Below, in pieces: positions 63,834 through 64,000 of a stretch of 64,000 nt of DNA. The DNA lies in the NCBI RefSeq assembly GCF_040361335.1, contig NZ_APNM01000004.1, positions 174,445-238,444 of the forward strand, read 5' to 3'. This DNA comes from APNM01 sp040361335 (GTDB lineage: Bacteria > Pseudomonadota > Gammaproteobacteria > Nevskiales > Salinisphaeraceae). The position numbers and the translations under genes are program-made. Under the pieces are notes generated by a model. That model did no database searches and was not told the DNA's origin. It saw only the letters and a program-made list of their open reading frames with translations. Numbering within the stretch: the stretch's first letter is position 1; every line of letters starts with the position of its first letter.

Positions 63834-64000
63834 CAACCACAGAGGCACAGGGGCACAGAGTGTTAATGCTACACCGGCTAAAACCGGTGGCTTCAGATTA
63901 CGACTCAACGCCGGATCGGTCGGCCATACGGCCGACTTCCCCTCTCCCCTTCGGGGAGAGATTCTATGTCTCGGGTCAAGCGGTCTGCGTTCGGCTGGCA
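63834..64000. repeat. Repeat arm and hairpin at the window end
   Basis: An AACCACAGAGG left arm (63834-63860) has no partner inside the window. Further on, a perfect eight-base stem CTCTCCCC (63942-63949) and GGGGAGAG (63953-63960) lies after a CCGGCTAAAACCGG palindrome near 63876. No gene start is clear before the edge. Confidence 0.6.

Overview
The window is a strongly G+C-rich bacterial chromosome segment from a proteobacterium, most likely a gammaproteobacterium. The evidence is an Fnr-type regulator with its TTGAT-N4-ATCAA sites, gammaproteobacterial-style gene families (RmuC, Uup, ApbC, Lon, YfaZ, CstA, TrxC) and a sulfide:quinone reductase very close to that of Acidithiobacillus. A chemolithotrophic or Chromatiales/Ectothiorhodospiraceae-like host is plausible but inferred. 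I saw no rRNA, tRNA, CRISPR array, phage or intact insertion sequence.

Region 1 (0-25 kb) looks like an oxygen-responsive stress island. It begins with an Fnr homologue with all [4Fe-4S] cysteines and the ExxSR recognition motif. Six FNR palindromes follow (3824, 13131, 14592, 15284, 16375, 20486), each ahead of a gene or operon: a DUF2892 protein with an RND tripartite pump (next to a divergent SQR-TrxC pair), Hsp20 (divergent to a phosphoribosyltransferase/erythromycin-esterase pair), a Met-rich secreted protein (divergent to a Usp), a host-attachment-family protein plus a CBS protein, a DksA/TraR-like protein translationally coupled to a triple-beta-barrel outer membrane protein and a secreted His/Gly-rich protein, and a paralogue of that secreted protein. 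The island closes with a FixL-type haem-PAS kinase, a FixJ-like protein reduced to its receiver, a second receiver-like protein and a VIT-family transporter.

Region 2 (25-31.5 kb) holds an acyl-CoA-ligase-like protein, an ArsA-type ATPase, a small CC-ending protein and CstA on the minus strand, then an unrecognised beta-rich protein.

Region 3 (31.7-38.1 kb) is a molybdenum-cofactor cluster: moaA, moaD, mobA, a rhodanese-MoeB fusion, an ApbC/Mrp P-loop protein, a MoaC-MoaB/MogA fusion and moaE. A perfect hairpin lies at the 3' end of moaD and leaves the C-terminal Gly-Gly followed by two extra residues.

Region 4 (38-54.8 kb) is mostly housekeeping: an alpha/beta hydrolase, RmuC, an Mpo1-like protein, an AraC regulator, a PQQ sugar dehydrogenase, YfaZ, a site-2 protease, Lon with a second Hsp20, a PHP phosphoesterase and Uup.

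Region 5 (54.8-64 kb) has an MMPL/RND exporter, a VirS-like AraC regulator divergent from an operon of flavin monooxygenase, SLC10-type symporter and two short-chain dehydrogenases, and a TSUP permease.

From 28 kb onward the intergenic spaces are filled with three families of nested inverted repeats built from roughly 10-12 bp steps. These appear in almost every gap of that half and nowhere in the 0-25 kb island.
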